Assembly: GCF_001517545.1 (NCBI RefSeq)
Contig: NZ_FBYA01000004.1
Coordinates: 234,419 to 298,418, forward strand
Origin: Limnohabitans sp. Rim47
Lineage (GTDB): Bacteria > Pseudomonadota > Gammaproteobacteria > Burkholderiales > Burkholderiaceae_C
DNA: 64,000 nucleotides
Reading direction: 5' to 3'
In this document: one piece after another, positions 15,895 through 24,523 of the stretch
Position numbering within the stretch: the first letter of the stretch is position 1
Layout of the letters: every line of letters starts with the position of its first letter
Notes under the pieces: generated by a model
Databases searched by the model: none
Told to the model about the DNA's origin: nothing
Seen by the model: the letters and a program-made list of their open reading frames with translations, nothing else
Position numbers and translations under genes: made by a program

Positions 15895-18012
15895 ATGAAC
15901 ACTTTGACCCTGTCAGCCATCCGACAGAACTTTTCTCGCTTTGATTTGGCGGGTTTGGGTCTGCCCGCTTTGGTCTTGTTGATCATGGCGATGTTGGTGG
16001 TGCCGCTGCCGCCGTTGTTGTTGGACATCTTGTTCACCTTCAACATCATGATCGGCCTGGTGGTCATCATGATCGCGATTGGCACACGCAAGCCGTTGGA
16101 GTTTTCGTCCTTTCCTTCGGTGCTGTTGTTTGCCACGATGTTGCGCTTGGCCCTGAACGTGGCCTCTACTCGCGTGGTTTTGGTCAATGGCCACGAAGGG
16201 CCAGAGGCCGCCGGTAAAGTGATTGCCGCCTTTGGCGAGTTCGTGATTGGCGGCAATTACATCGTGGGTTTCATCATCTTCGTGATCTTGATGATCGTGA
16301 ACTTTTTTGTGGTGACCAAGGGCGCAGGGCGCGTCTCTGAGGTCAATGCCCGATTCACCTTGGATGCGATGCCAGGCAAGCAAATGTCGATCGACGCTGA
16401 CCTCAATGCCGGTGTGATTGACCAGGAAACTGCCAAAAAACGCCGTGAAGAATTGGCGCAAGAGTCGGATTTCTTTGGCTCCATGGACGGTGCGTCCAAA
16501 TTCGTCAGCGGTGACGCCATGGCGGGCCTGTTGATTTTGATCATCAACATTGTGGGTGGTTTGGCCATCGGCATCGGTCAACATGGCTTGTCTGTGGGCG
16601 ATGCCAGCCGCATTTACGTTTTGTTGACGATTGGTGACGGCTTGGTCGCCCAGATTCCCTCTTTGTTCTTGTCCTTGGCCACCGCCATCATCGTGACGCG
16701 GGTGACCACATCCGAGTCGATGACCGAGCAGGCCACCAGCCAGTTGTCAAATGTGCCGGCCTTGTTCATTGCGGCAAGCATCCTGACCATTTTGGGTTTG
16801 GTGCCCGGCATGCCCCATTTGGTGTTCCTGACCTTGGCCGCGGCCACTGCAGGCATGGCATTCATGGTCATGCGCAAACAAATGCAGTTGGAACAAAGTG
16901 CGGCGGCACCCGCTGCGCCCACCAGCGAAGCGCCCAAAGAGCTGGACTGGGACGATGTGGAGCAAGTTGACCTGATTGGTCTCGAGATCGGCTACGGCCT
17001 GATCCCTTTGGTCAACGTCGAGTCGGGCGGGCAATTGATGACCCGCGTCAAGGGCGTGCGCAAAAAACTGTCGGCCGAATTGGGTTTTTTGGTGCAGCCT
17101 GTGCGCATTCGTGACGCGCTCAACCTTGAGCCGGACGCCTATCACATCGTGTTGAATGGGGTGGTGCGTGGGCGTGGCGAAGTCAAGGTGGGTCGCGAGT
17201 TGGCGATCAACCCGGGCAAGGTCTACGGCAAAGTGGAAGGTCAGGCCACCAAAGAGCCTGCTTTCGGTCTGGAGGCTGTGTGGATTCAGCCCGTTTTGCG
17301 TGACCAGGCGCGGGCTTTGGGCTACACCGTGGTGGACCCCAGCACAGCGATCGCCACCCACATGAACAAGGTGTTGCGCGACAACGCCTCCGAATTGATG
17401 AGCCACGATGAAGCTCAAAAACTGCTGGACAAACTGGCTGCCAAATCCCCCAAGCTGGTCGAAGAGCTGGTACCCGGCAAATTGTCTTTGGGTGTCGTGA
17501 CCCGCACCTTGCAAAACCTGTTGCAAGAGTCGGTGCCGATCCGTGACATGCGCACCGTCGTCGAAGCTTTGACCGAGGTGTGTGGCCGCACTCAAGACCC
17601 TGACCAACTGGCCCAGTTGGTGCGTCCCAAACTGGGTCGGATGATCGTGCAGAGCCTGACTGAAAACAAAGACACCTTGTCGGTACTGACGCTGGACCCT
17701 CAACTGGAGCAGTTGCTGCATAACGTGCTGCAACAAAACACCAACGCGACCGGCATGGTGTTAGAGCCCGGCCTGGCCGAAAGCCTGTTTGCCGCCTTGC
17801 GCGAAAGTGCGCGGGCCACCGAAGAGCTGGGCCTGCCTGCCGTGCTGGTGGTGTCGCCAGCCATTCGGCCGTGGATGTCCCGTGCTGTTCGCTACCGCGT
17901 GAATGACCTCACGGTCTTGTCTTACAGCGAAATTCCGGATGACCAGGCCGTCAAGGTGATCAACACCGTGCAAGCCGATCCACGCAACAACCCTTCTGCA
18001 CCCAAGGCCTGA
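15895..18012 (+). CDS. flhA: Flagellar export-gate protein FlhA
   Basis: FlhA is the large ion-driven export-gate protein with a cytoplasmic substrate-docking ring. From the ATG at 15895 it has 705 residues, the family's normal size, with eight N-terminal membrane helices (about 15-320) and a soluble domain. Conserved blocks include NIMIGLVVIMIAIGTRKPLEF, the FHIPEP-region equivalent RFTLDAMPGKQMSIDADLNAG, and QIPSLFLSLATAIIVTR. A longer frame beginning at 15751 was rejected because the sigma-54 promoter lies inside it. It heads the operon with flhF, flhG and fliA. Confidence 0.97.
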   Translation: MNTLTLSAIRQNFSRFDLAGLGLPALVLLIMAMLVVPLPPLLLDILFTFNIMIGLVVIMIAIGTRKPLEFSSFPSVLLFATMLRLALNVASTRVVLVNGHEGPEAAGKVIAAFGEFVIGGNYIVGFIIFVILMIVNFFVVTKGAGRVSEVNARFTLDAMPGKQMSIDADLNAGVIDQETAKKRREELAQESDFFGSMDGASKFVSGDAMAGLLILIINIVGGLAIGIGQHGLSVGDASRIYVLLTIGDGLVAQIPSLFLSLATAIIVTRVTTSESMTEQATSQLSNVPALFIAASILTILGLVPGMPHLVFLTLAAATAGMAFMVMRKQMQLEQSAAAPAAPTSEAPKELDWDDVEQVDLIGLEIGYGLIPLVNVESGGQLMTRVKGVRKKLSAELGFLVQPVRIRDALNLEPDAYHIVLNGVVRGRGEVKVGRELAINPGKVYGKVEGQATKEPAFGLEAVWIQPVLRDQARALGYTVVDPSTAIATHMNKVLRDNASELMSHDEAQKLLDKLAAKSPKLVEELVPGKLSLGVVTRTLQNLLQESVPIRDMRTVVEALTEVCGRTQDPDQLAQLVRPKLGRMIVQSLTENKDTLSVLTLDPQLEQLLHNVLQQNTNATGMVLEPGLAESLFAALRESARATEELGLPAVLVVSPAIRPWMSRAVRYRVNDLTVLSYSEIPDDQAVKVINTVQADPRNNPSAPKA

Positions 18013-18018
18013 TAAATC

Positions 18019-19503
18019 ATGGAACTCAAACGCATCATTGCCCGCGACAGCCGCACCGCCAATGAAAAAGCCATTCAGTTGTATGGCCCTGATGTCCTCA
18101 TCATTTCAAGCCAGAGGGTCGATCAGCAAACCGAACTGATTGTGGCGGTCGATGAGACCTGCGAGCCCGTGCACGTTGCGGCGGCAGCCGCCCAAATGCC
18201 CGCCACGCAAACCGCCAGCCGCATGGATGTGAACAATTTCAAGCCAGACAACGACCAGTTTTTGCCGTTCTCAGAGGTTTTTCAAAACGCCAGTGGCCAA
18301 GCAGTGCCAACCCGTGCGCTTGACGATGTGACAAGCGGGGACTTTCAGACCGCTCAATCCGGCTTGATGGCACGCGCACTGGTTTCGATTCAAGAGGTCG
18401 CCCCCTTGCCGACGGCCCCGTCGGCTGCCGTCAGTGCCGCCTTGCACGAGCCATCGGTGGCGCAAGCAGCGCACTACGAACAACAGCGCAGCCACGAAAT
18501 TGTGGACATGCTGCGTCAGGAGATGGCGGCTTTGCGCAAAGAGTTCGCGCTGTCCCGCCAAATGCAGCCCTGGCAGCAAACGCTGGGCCTGTCGGGCGAC
18601 ATCCAGAAACTGTCCATGGCCATGCAAGAAGTGGGCATGCCCGTGGCCTTGCGTACCTTGCTGACCGACAGCATTCAGCCGCTGGACACGCTCGAAGAGG
18701 CCTGGGCTGTGGTCGAGCGCCTGTTGGTGGATGCCATCAGCCGACCCGCCCTCAAAGTGCCTGAGGCCGGAGTGCATGCTTTGTGCGGCCCTTCGGGTGC
18801 TGGCAAAAGCTCCATGCTGGGCCGATTGGCTTATGCCGCATCCCAGACCCATGGTGCCGAAAAACAAGTGATGATCAGCTACGGCGATCAACGCCCAGGG
18901 GCCTGGTCACAAATCCAGTTGCTGGCTTCGCAAGCCGGTGCCGCCTGTTTCCGGGCCGCCGACATGGCCATGCTGCAAACCCTGCTGGACGATTTGCACG
19001 GGAAAACCATCTGGATCGATACCCCCGGTGCTGATTTTGCGGCCCAGGCACAACAGCTTCAGTCTTGTGTTGGCGTGGGCATCCATGCGGTGTTGCCCGT
19101 TGATGCTACAGTGACAAATGTGCAAAAAATTCTCCAAAACAAAGAAATTCGCTGGTCCTCTGTGATGCTGACAAAAGTCGACGAAGCCGCCTATCCGTGG
19201 CCTTTGATCAAAGGCCTGTGCGACCAGTCGTTGGCTGTTTCCTGCATGGCCGATGACAGCAAAATCAATGTGCCGCCTTTGGCGTTTGGTGCAGAGCGTT
19301 TGGTGGCTTTGGCCATGACGCCTTTGCAGGCTTTGTTGCCCGAAATTCAGCATCTGAGCGCGGCTGTTCAGCCCGCCAAAGCGGTGCGCAAGCCCCGTGT
19401 CAAAAAAGAGGTGGCTGCACCTCTTGAAATTCAACCCAAGCCACGCGCCGTCAGGTCAAGGGCTGTGACGGCCCCGTCGGCCGCCAAGGCAGTTCATGGA
19501 TAA
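18019..19503 (+). CDS. flhF: SRP-type GTPase FlhF, divergent
   Basis: FlhF places and numbers polar flagella. The 494-residue protein has the N-terminal B domain (MELKRIIARDSRTANEKAI), a long variable linker (about 45-190), an N-domain and the GTPase domain from about 250. The P-loop is GPSGAGKSS (257-265), where the family usually has GPTGVGKTT. The next loop reads GDQRPGAW instead of the usual DTYRIGA, G3 is DTPG (334-337) and G4 is TKVD (385-388). So the fold is retained but several nucleotide-site positions differ. It overlaps flhG by eight bases. Confidence 0.85.
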   Translation: MELKRIIARDSRTANEKAIQLYGPDVLIISSQRVDQQTELIVAVDETCEPVHVAAAAAQMPATQTASRMDVNNFKPDNDQFLPFSEVFQNASGQAVPTRALDDVTSGDFQTAQSGLMARALVSIQEVAPLPTAPSAAVSAALHEPSVAQAAHYEQQRSHEIVDMLRQEMAALRKEFALSRQMQPWQQTLGLSGDIQKLSMAMQEVGMPVALRTLLTDSIQPLDTLEEAWAVVERLLVDAISRPALKVPEAGVHALCGPSGAGKSSMLGRLAYAASQTHGAEKQVMISYGDQRPGAWSQIQLLASQAGAACFRAADMAMLQTLLDDLHGKTIWIDTPGADFAAQAQQLQSCVGVGIHAVLPVDATVTNVQKILQNKEIRWSSVMLTKVDEAAYPWPLIKGLCDQSLAVSCMADDSKINVPPLAFGAERLVALAMTPLQALLPEIQHLSAAVQPAKAVRKPRVKKEVAAPLEIQPKPRAVRSRAVTAPSAAKAVHG

Positions 19504-20320
19504 GACAAGTTTCCCCCAGGTCATTGGTGTGGCCAGTGGCAAAGGCGGTGCCGGCAAGACGACCGTGGCCATCAATTTGGCCGTGGCCTTGGCGATGCGG
19601 GGCCACAAAGTCATGCTACTGGACGCCGACTTGGGCATGGCCAATGCCCAAATCGCGCTGGGCGCCCATGCCCCCTTCAACATCAGCCATGTGCTCAATG
19701 GCAGCAAAACCCTGCAAGAGGTTTTGGTCACCACGGCGCAAGGCGTTCGCTTGGTGCCCGGCGCCTCGGGTTTGCGCAACATCGCGGCCTTGGATGCGGG
19801 GCAAATTGCCACCATGATCCATTCATTTGACAGCCTGGACGAACCGGTGGATTACCTGGTGGTTGATGTGGCCGCAGGCATCGCACCCGCCGTGCTCGAG
19901 TTCATGGCCGCTTGCCAACGCCGCTTTGTGGTGGTGTGCGACCAACCCTCGTCGATTGCCGATGCCTATGGCCTGATCAAGGTCATGTCGACCGAGCAGT
20001 CGCTGGACGAGATTTACCTGATTCCCAATATGGTGGGCAGCGCCCAAGAGGGGCGACAGCTGTACCGCCGCCTGAACGACGTGTGCACCCGTTTTCTGGG
20101 TATCTCGATTCGCTATTTGCATGCCATCGAGGGCGACGAGTTGGTGCTACAGGCATTGCGCAAATACCAGTCCGTCCTCGATTACGCGCCAGGCAGCGCT
20201 GCCGCGCGCGATTTCAGGGGCTTGGCCGAAGCGCTCGATCAACTGCCACGCATTCAATCTGCTTCTGGGCGGATGCAGTTTTTCATGGAGCGCATGCTCC
20301 GTGTTCCTGCCGACAGGTGA
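19496..20320 (+). CDS. flhG: MinD-like ATPase FlhG/FleN
   Basis: The 274-residue ParA/MinD family ATPase limits flagellar number and in some species restrains the sigma-54 master activator. It has the deviant Walker A KGGAGKTT (about 16-23), switch I DADLGMANA and the conserved VVCDQPSSIADAYGLIK block. It is translationally coupled to flhF and just upstream of fliA, the usual polar-flagella arrangement. Confidence 0.93.
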   Translation: MDKTSFPQVIGVASGKGGAGKTTVAINLAVALAMRGHKVMLLDADLGMANAQIALGAHAPFNISHVLNGSKTLQEVLVTTAQGVRLVPGASGLRNIAALDAGQIATMIHSFDSLDEPVDYLVVDVAAGIAPAVLEFMAACQRRFVVVCDQPSSIADAYGLIKVMSTEQSLDEIYLIPNMVGSAQEGRQLYRRLNDVCTRFLGISIRYLHAIEGDELVLQALRKYQSVLDYAPGSAAARDFRGLAEALDQLPRIQSASGRMQFFMERMLRVPADR

Positions 20321-20325
20321 CGCAC

Positions 20326-21033
20326 ATGAGCAATGTTTCCTTGTACGAAGAGGTCGGAAATCGGCACGAGTCCTTGATCCTGGCGCACATGCCCATGGTC
20401 AAGCGCGTGGCCGTGCACTTGAAAGCCCGCTTGCCGCCGTTCATGGAGCTCGATGAGTTGGTCCAAGTTGGCATGGTGGGATTGATCGAGGCCGCGCGGT
20501 CCTTTGACCCCACCAAAGGCTTCGAGTTCGAACATTTCGCGCTCAGCAGAGTACGAGGGGCCATTCTGGACGAGGTCCGTCGGCAGTCCTTTTTGCCGCG
20601 TTCGGCCGTGGCCTTCAACAAAAGCGAAAACGAAGCCGTTCATGTCCTGGCCGCAGAGTTGGGTCGTGCGCCCACCCAGGTTGAGTTGGCTCAGTTCATG
20701 GGCAAAGAGCTTGAAGAGTTTCACAAAGAACGGGGCCAAGCCAAACGTTTTGAAACCTTCTCGATGGAGGTGGTAAACGACGAAGTCATGAGCATGCCCG
20801 GCGACAGCGCCATGCAACCCGAGGTCATGGTGGAAGAGGCCGAGTTCATGGATGCGGTGGTGCAGGCCATCGACCAATTGCCCGAGCGCGAGAGAATGGT
20901 CATGTCCCTTTATTACGTCGAAGAGCTCAACTTGAAGGAAATTGGTGAGGTTTTGGGTGTGAGCGAGTCAAGGATCAGTCAAATTCTTTCTGCCGTGGTC
21001 AAGAAATTGCGGCAAAATTTGCAAATTACATAA
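20326..21033 (+). CDS. fliA: Flagellar sigma factor 28 (FliA)
   Basis: The 235-residue sigma-70 family factor has region 2 (MELDELVQVGMVGLIEAARSFDP), region 3 (LGRAPTQVELAQFMG) and region 4 (LPERERMVMSLYYVEELNLKEIG...SRISQI) typical of FliA. It drives late flagellar genes; three matching promoters are present in this window. The ATG at 20326 was chosen because the product then has normal length, whereas an upstream extension would lie in flhG. Confidence 0.96.
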   Translation: MSNVSLYEEVGNRHESLILAHMPMVKRVAVHLKARLPPFMELDELVQVGMVGLIEAARSFDPTKGFEFEHFALSRVRGAILDEVRRQSFLPRSAVAFNKSENEAVHVLAAELGRAPTQVELAQFMGKELEEFHKERGQAKRFETFSMEVVNDEVMSMPGDSAMQPEVMVEEAEFMDAVVQAIDQLPERERMVMSLYYVEELNLKEIGEVLGVSESRISQILSAVVKKLRQNLQIT

Positions 21034-21049
21034 AAACATCAAAATCACC

Positions 21050-21601
21050 ATGTTCAGTTTTTTCAGCCGCAGCAAACCCGCAGACGAGATGCAGCGTGCC
21101 GTTGCTGCGTATGAAAAAGTGGTGTCGCTTGCCTCTGATTCCCGCGATGCACGCAGTTTGCGACTGCGCATGGGCCTGATTTGCCGCGCCCATCTGGACA
21201 AAACCTTTGTGGCCGGGGCTGAGCAAACGGCGGCTTGGCAAGAGCTGGCCAGAGTGGCGCTCATTGCCGGCAAGCCTCTGCCTGAAGTCCCCGTGCCCTC
21301 CAAATTCCAGCAGATCAGCACTGGCGACACCGAGATTTGCGCTTATTTGCCCGAAGAGTATGTGGTCGAGGCGTTTGGCTTGGGCTCGCGGTACCAAAAA
21401 ATGGACATTTCTGCACCCAAGGCCATTGACGCCATGCAGGCCTTGGCCAATCAACTCAGCCGCTACGAACTGAGACTGCCTGAGCCGTTCCAGGTGTTGG
21501 ACTTTTTGCGCCAAGAGCTGGCTGCTGAGGCGGCCTTGCAAGCACCGTTGGACAACGCCGATCCGAGTCCTGCCATTCCTGACGGAGCGGCGACATCTTG
21601 A
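21050..21601 (+). CDS. Uncharacterised protein downstream of fliA (183 residues)
   Basis: The soluble, mostly helical product begins MFSFFSRSKP and has no signal peptide or recognised domain. Conserved-looking stretches include RSLRLRMGLICRAHLDKTF and DTEICAYLPEEYVVEAFGLG. It follows fliA by 16 bases and overlaps the next gene, so it belongs to the flhA operon and to the flagellar regulon by position only. Confidence 0.7.
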   Translation: MFSFFSRSKPADEMQRAVAAYEKVVSLASDSRDARSLRLRMGLICRAHLDKTFVAGAEQTAAWQELARVALIAGKPLPEVPVPSKFQQISTGDTEICAYLPEEYVVEAFGLGSRYQKMDISAPKAIDAMQALANQLSRYELRLPEPFQVLDFLRQELAAEAALQAPLDNADPSPAIPDGAATS

Positions 21602-22239
21602 TCCCCATGGATGCTTTGCTCAATGCGCTGATGGCGATCGGCTTGCTGCTGACGCTGATCTTGATTGTCTATTTGATCGACAGGGTCAATTCAATTGAGA
21701 AAGATACCCGTCAGGTGATGAACACCCTCACGGAAAACTCAACACGCGTGGCCTCCCCATTCATGGGCCTGGCCGCCAAAAAGCTGTGGGATGCCATGAC
21801 GGGCCGGGATGCCGAGGGCTTGGACCCCGACGCCTTGACAGAGTTGCGCACTCGCTACCAAATGATTTTGTCCAAGCACATGGAGGCGCTGTACCAAGCG
21901 GGCTACAAAGACGGATTTCGCGGCTTATCGGTCGAGCCGCAAAATACCAAGCTCATTTCCACCGCAAAAGGCGCGGTTGAGTCCTGGATTCCTTCAGCGC
22001 AAGCCAATGCCTTGTACCAATGTGGTTTGAGTGCCGCGCAAACCCCCGAGGCTGACTGGGGGCCCATTCGGGCCTCCATGGACGAAGCTGGGCAGTATTT
22101 GCTCAGCAAAACCCAGCTCGACACCAGCAGTCCCTTGTCGGATTGGTTGATGCCGTCTTCCGGCACGAACGGCAATTCCGCTCTGTCCGGTGCGGGCAGC
22201 TTGGCCGATGCCTCCGCTAATTTGCCGGGTGGCTCGTGA
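21598..22239 (+). CDS. Uncharacterised membrane-anchored protein, last gene of the flhA operon
   Basis: The 213-residue product has one N-terminal membrane helix (about 5-27, ALLNALMAIGLLLTLILIVYL) followed by a helical cytoplasmic or periplasmic part and a Gly/Ser/Ala-rich tail. No family is recognised. A TTG at 21598, overlapping the previous stop as TTGA and ten bases after GGAG, was taken as start. The ATG at 21607 is the alternative and would give 210 residues. Coupling to the preceding gene suggests the two products act together. Confidence 0.7.
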   Translation: MIPMDALLNALMAIGLLLTLILIVYLIDRVNSIEKDTRQVMNTLTENSTRVASPFMGLAAKKLWDAMTGRDAEGLDPDALTELRTRYQMILSKHMEALYQAGYKDGFRGLSVEPQNTKLISTAKGAVESWIPSAQANALYQCGLSAAQTPEADWGPIRASMDEAGQYLLSKTQLDTSSPLSDWLMPSSGTNGNSALSGAGSLADASANLPGGS

Positions 22240-22274
22240 TCTGAATGAATGTGTGCTGAAAGGCAGGACCGGGC

Positions 22275-22301
22275 TCAAGTTTTCCGGACCAGCGCCGATT
22301 C
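22275..22301 (+). promoter_or_regulatory. Sigma-28 (FliA) promoter of fliS
   Basis: TCAAG, 14 bases, then GCCGATTC matches the FliA consensus very well. The start point near 22308 gives a leader of about 27 bases containing an AAGGGG ribosome site before the fliS ATG. Confidence 0.88.
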
Positions 22302-22334
22302 CTCTGTTACTGAAGTCGTAAAGGGGTTTTATTC

Positions 22335-22757
22335 ATGCGTGCATATTCAAAGTTTGCTGAGAGCTATGGTTCCGTTCAGGTGGTGACCGGCGTGGCCACG
22401 GCGGACAACATTCAGTTGATCCAGATGTTATTTGATGGATTGCTGGAGAGTATTGCTTCTGCAACAGGCCATATCCAGAACAACGCCATCGAAGACAAGT
22501 CCAAAGCCCTGGCCCGTGCCGGTCGCATTGTGGTGGGTTTGCAAGGGGCGCTTGATTTTGAGCGTGGGGGTGAATTGGCTCAAAACCTGAATGAGCTGTA
22601 TGCGTACGTCACGCGCAGGCTGTTTCACATCAATGCCTACAACGACCTGACCGCCTTGGAAGAAGTCAAATCCTTGATCAAGGACATCTCTCAAGCTTGG
22701 CAAACCCTGCCCAGCTTGCTGACCGATACCAGCCGCAAAACACATTACGCAAACTGA
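22335..22757 (+). CDS. fliS: Flagellin chaperone FliS
   Basis: FliS binds flagellin in the cytosol and prevents premature polymerisation. The 140-residue helical protein has the family hallmarks: an N-terminal Tyr-containing region (FAESYGSVQVVTGVA), LIQMLFDGLLESI, and ALDFERGGELAQNLNELYAYVTRRL. It is usually found behind fliD; here it has its own sigma-28 promoter and no fliD is present in the window. Confidence 0.94.
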   Translation: MRAYSKFAESYGSVQVVTGVATADNIQLIQMLFDGLLESIASATGHIQNNAIEDKSKALARAGRIVVGLQGALDFERGGELAQNLNELYAYVTRRLFHINAYNDLTALEEVKSLIKDISQAWQTLPSLLTDTSRKTHYAN

Positions 22758-22776
22758 AACAGGCTGTGATCCTTGT

Positions 22777-22853
22777 TGGTCTGCCCGACAGGGATCGAAC
22801 CTGTGACCCACAGCTTAGAAGGCTGTTGCTCTATCCAACTGAGCTACGGGCAG
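22777..22853 (-). tRNA. tRNA-Arg (anticodon TCT)
   Basis: The full cloverleaf is visible on the minus strand. A 7-bp acceptor CTGCCCG/CGGGCAG, D-arm GCTC/GAGC, anticodon stem ACAGC/GCTGT with loop CTTCTAA (anticodon TCT), T-arm ACAGG/CCTGT with TTCGATC, discriminator A and an encoded CCA are all present. It reads AGA codons. Confidence 0.97.
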
Positions 22854-22866
22854 AATCTGGAAACAC

Positions 22867-22890
22867 AAAAGGCCCTTACGGGCCTTTTTT
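22867..22890. terminator. Rho-independent terminator between the two tRNA genes
   Basis: AAAAGGCCC and GGGCCTTTT flank a TTAC loop, followed by further T residues on the plus strand. It can end transcription from fliS on the plus strand and, with a weaker T-run, tRNA-Pro transcription on the minus strand. Confidence 0.75.
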
Positions 22891-22967
22891 GTTCAAAGTA
22901 GCAAGGTGGATTTTTTAGAATCTACCCATGTCTTTGTTATTGAATTGCCTGAATACATTCAGGTGAT

Positions 22968-23044
22968 TGGTCGGAGCGGCGGGATTCGAACTCGCGACCC
23001 TCTGCTCCCAAAGCAGATGCGCTACCAGGCTGCGCTACGCTCCG
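22968..23044 (-). tRNA. tRNA-Pro (anticodon TGG)
   Basis: The minus strand folds as a cloverleaf with acceptor CGGAGCG/CGCTCCG, anticodon stem TCTGC/GCAGA and loop TTTGGGA (anticodon TGG), T-arm GCGAG/CCCGC (one wobble pair) with TTCGAAT, discriminator A and encoded CCA. Confidence 0.97.
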
Positions 23045-23220
23045 ACAAGCGATATTCTAACCCTCAAACAGCCCTTTCTTGACGACGTCGGTAAAAAAGT
23101 CGCGTTGGATTCACATTCGAGTCGTCTTTTTTACAGGCAAGGCCGTCAAGCTGAGCGGGGACCGTGTTGCCACCCCCAAACGGCGTGCTTTTGCAGGCCA
23201 TTCGGCGGGGCTTCAAGGCG

Positions 23221-24480
23221 TCAGCTGCCGCGAGTGATGGGCATGTCCACCTCACCAGGCAAGGCCAGTTGTTTCGCCAACTCGAGCTTGGCCAAAGAGT
23301 TGCGGTGCACTTCGTCTGGTCCGTCAGCCAACCGCAGCGTGCGCTGGTGGGCGTAGGCATAAGCCAGCGGAAAGTCTTGCGACACGCCGCCGCCGCCGTG
23401 GGCCTGGATGGCCCAGTCAATGATTTGACAAGCCATTTGAGGCGCAACGATCTTGATCATGGCGATTTCGGCTTTGGCGACCTTGTTGCCCACGGTGTCC
23501 ATCATGTAAGCCGCCTTGAGCGTCAACAAACGCGCCTGCTCGATCATGCAACGCGACTCTGCGACACGTTCTTGCCACACGGTTTGACGCGCCACTTCGC
23601 GGCCAAAGGCGACCCGTGTGTTCAGACGGTGGCACATCAATTCCAACGCACGCTCTGCAATGCCGATGGTGCGCATGCAGTGGTGAATGCGGCCAGGGCC
23701 CAAGCGGCCTTGGGCGATCTCGAAGCCCCGGCCTTCGCCCAGCAAAATATTCTCGGCTGGAACGCGGACGTTTTTGAGTAAAACTTCCATGTGGCCATGC
23801 GGCGCATCGTCGTAGCCAAAGACGGACAGCGCGCGGACCACCGTAATACCGGGGGCGTTGGCGGGCACCACGATCATGGATTGCTGCTCGTGGCGGCCCG
23901 CATCGGGGTTGGTTTTGCCCATCACAATGTACACAGCGCAACGCGGGTCACCGGCACCGGACGACCACCATTTGCGGCCATTGATAACGTAGTCGTTGCC
24001 ATCACGGCGGATCTCGCATTCGATGTTGGTAGCGTCAGACGAGGCCACATCGGGCTCGGTCATCAAAAACGCCGATCGGATTTCACCGCGCAGCAGGGGT
24101 TCCAGCCATTCATCTTTCAGGTTTTCGCTGGCGTAACGTTCCAGCGTTTCCATGTTGCCGGTATCGGGGGCTGAGCAGTTGAAGATTTCTGCGGCAAAGG
24201 GCACACGACCCATGATCTCGCAAAGTGGGGCGTATTCGAGGTTGGACAAACCTTGTGGTGCGCGTGTGGACTTGGGCAGGAACAAGTTCCACAGGCCCGC
24301 AGCCTTGGCTTTGGGCTTGAGCTCTTCGACAATTTGGGTCGGCACCCAGGCGTTGCCTTTGGCGCGGTTTTCGGCAATCTCCGCGAAGAAGCGAGCCTCG
24401 TTCGGGTAAATGTGCTCGTCCATGAAGGCCAGCAAGCGCTCTTGCATGTCTTTGACCTTGGGCGTGTATTCAAAATCCAT
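23221..24480 (-). CDS. Acyl-CoA dehydrogenase, ACAD10/11-like
   Basis: The 419-residue FAD enzyme family member shows N-terminal MDFEYTPKVKDMQERLLAFMDEH, the flavin-binding FLMTEPDVASSDATN (about 140-155), and the C-terminal AIQAHGGGGVSQDFPLAY and LADGPDEVHR signatures. The sequence type is that of the dehydrogenases paired with a phosphotransferase-like kinase (ACAD10, ACAD11 and LvaC-like proteins), and such a kinase gene lies 43 bases upstream. Members of this group eliminate phosphate from 4-phosphoacyl-CoA intermediates rather than simply oxidising acyl-CoA. The real substrate here is unknown. Confidence 0.88.
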   Translation of the reverse strand: MDFEYTPKVKDMQERLLAFMDEHIYPNEARFFAEIAENRAKGNAWVPTQIVEELKPKAKAAGLWNLFLPKSTRAPQGLSNLEYAPLCEIMGRVPFAAEIFNCSAPDTGNMETLERYASENLKDEWLEPLLRGEIRSAFLMTEPDVASSDATNIECEIRRDGNDYVINGRKWWSSGAGDPRCAVYIVMGKTNPDAGRHEQQSMIVVPANAPGITVVRALSVFGYDDAPHGHMEVLLKNVRVPAENILLGEGRGFEIAQGRLGPGRIHHCMRTIGIAERALELMCHRLNTRVAFGREVARQTVWQERVAESRCMIEQARLLTLKAAYMMDTVGNKVAKAEIAMIKIVAPQMACQIIDWAIQAHGGGGVSQDFPLAYAYAHQRTLRLADGPDEVHRNSLAKLELAKQLALPGEVDMPITRGS

Positions 24481-24523
24481 GGTCTATCTCCTAGGGTTGG
24501 GATTCGTTGTGATGGGTACGGCG

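Noticed and set aside
22697..22918. Plus-strand open frame with PDRDRTCDPQLRR
   Set aside because: It is translation across the antisense strand of tRNA-Arg and the end of fliS, a common spurious call.
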